Positions 37,145 to 37,205 of a stretch of DNA of 37,205 nucleotides are shown here, one piece after another; positions within the stretch are counted from its first letter, which is position 1, and every line of letters begins with the position of its first letter. The notes beneath the pieces are model-generated. The model ran no database searches, was not told where the DNA came from, and worked only from the letters and a program-made list of their open reading frames with translations. The stretch lies in the NCBI RefSeq assembly GCF_001644035.1, contig NZ_LUUG01000108.1:1-37205 (forward strand), written 5' to 3'. Source of the DNA: Methylomonas methanica (GTDB taxonomy: Bacteria; Pseudomonadota; Gammaproteobacteria; Methylococcales; Methylomonadaceae). The translations under genes were made by a program, and so were the position numbers.

Positions 37145-37185
37145 AATCGTTCAGGCAAATTTATTTGCCTGAACGATTGCTTTTT
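37145..37185 (+). terminator. Rho-independent terminator after the HDOD gene
   Basis: AATCGTTCAGGCAAAT (37145-37160) pairs perfectly with ATTTGCCTGAACGATT (37163-37178), followed by GCTTTTT. The actual loop would open a few bases wider than the two bases between the arms. Confidence 0.9.
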
Positions 37186-37205
37186 ACTAGGGGCTGTTGC
37201 CATTT

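Overview
The window looks like the chromosome of a gammaproteobacterium. The strongest evidence is the order gyrA-serC-pheA-hisC-tyrA-aroA-cmk-rpsA-ihfB, the gammaproteobacterial 'mixed-function supraoperon' best known from pseudomonads. A complete ccmABCDEFGHI operon, a small cytochrome P460-family protein and the base composition and protein style would suit a gamma-type methanotroph such as Methylomonas or another member of Methylococcales. No methane-oxidation gene is present, so that lineage is an inference.

Layout. 1-404: the 3' end of a gene for an FlhC-like zinc protein, then a small AlpA/MerR-type DNA-binding protein. 497-2071: prfC (release factor 3). 2346-3293: a zinc deacetylase of the histone deacetylase family. 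3321-3800 (minus): exported cytochrome P460-family haem protein. 4041-6116: cstA-type peptide/pyruvate transporter. 6182-8121: an A+T-rich accessory stretch with two divergent genes, a CoiA-like nuclease-type protein and an unrecognised two-helix membrane protein with a C-terminal zinc-type motif. 8154-8267: a small orphan reading frame that may be a gene remnant. 8329-16488 (minus): ccmABCDEFGHI followed by hemN, nearly every junction overlapping by a few bases. 16634-18222: purE-purK. 18295-20139: an ftsH protease gene. 20177-21874 (minus): two adjacent alpha/beta-hydrolase esterases of different families. 22040-32923 (minus): the supraoperon. 33050-34274 (minus): a dienelactone hydrolase-family enzyme and a low-molecular-weight tyrosine phosphatase. 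34399-37127 (plus): a chemoreceptor with a periplasmic CXXCH domain, then an HDOD-domain protein with a strong terminator.

How it fits together. Cytochrome c biology recurs: the Ccm system attaches haem to CXXCH motifs, hemN supplies haem precursors when oxygen is scarce, and both the P460 protein and the chemoreceptor carry CXXCH motifs that Ccm would be expected to mature. The supraoperon joins DNA topology, serine, phenylalanine, tyrosine and chorismate synthesis, CMP phosphorylation, ribosomal protein S1 and IHF. It starts from a convincing extended -10 promoter lying in the 3' end of the dienelactone hydrolase gene. rpsA ends in a near-perfect terminator hairpin placed directly in front of ihfB.

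Most of the window is ordinary core genome. The parts that resist routine explanation are the 6182-8121 accessory pair, the orphan reading frame beside it, the haem-type chemoreceptor and several dyad symmetries in intergenic DNA. No tRNA, rRNA, CRISPR array or complete insertion sequence was seen, and no gene-free stretch exceeds about 300 bases. Functional calls rest on reading translated sequences by eye; no database search was run.
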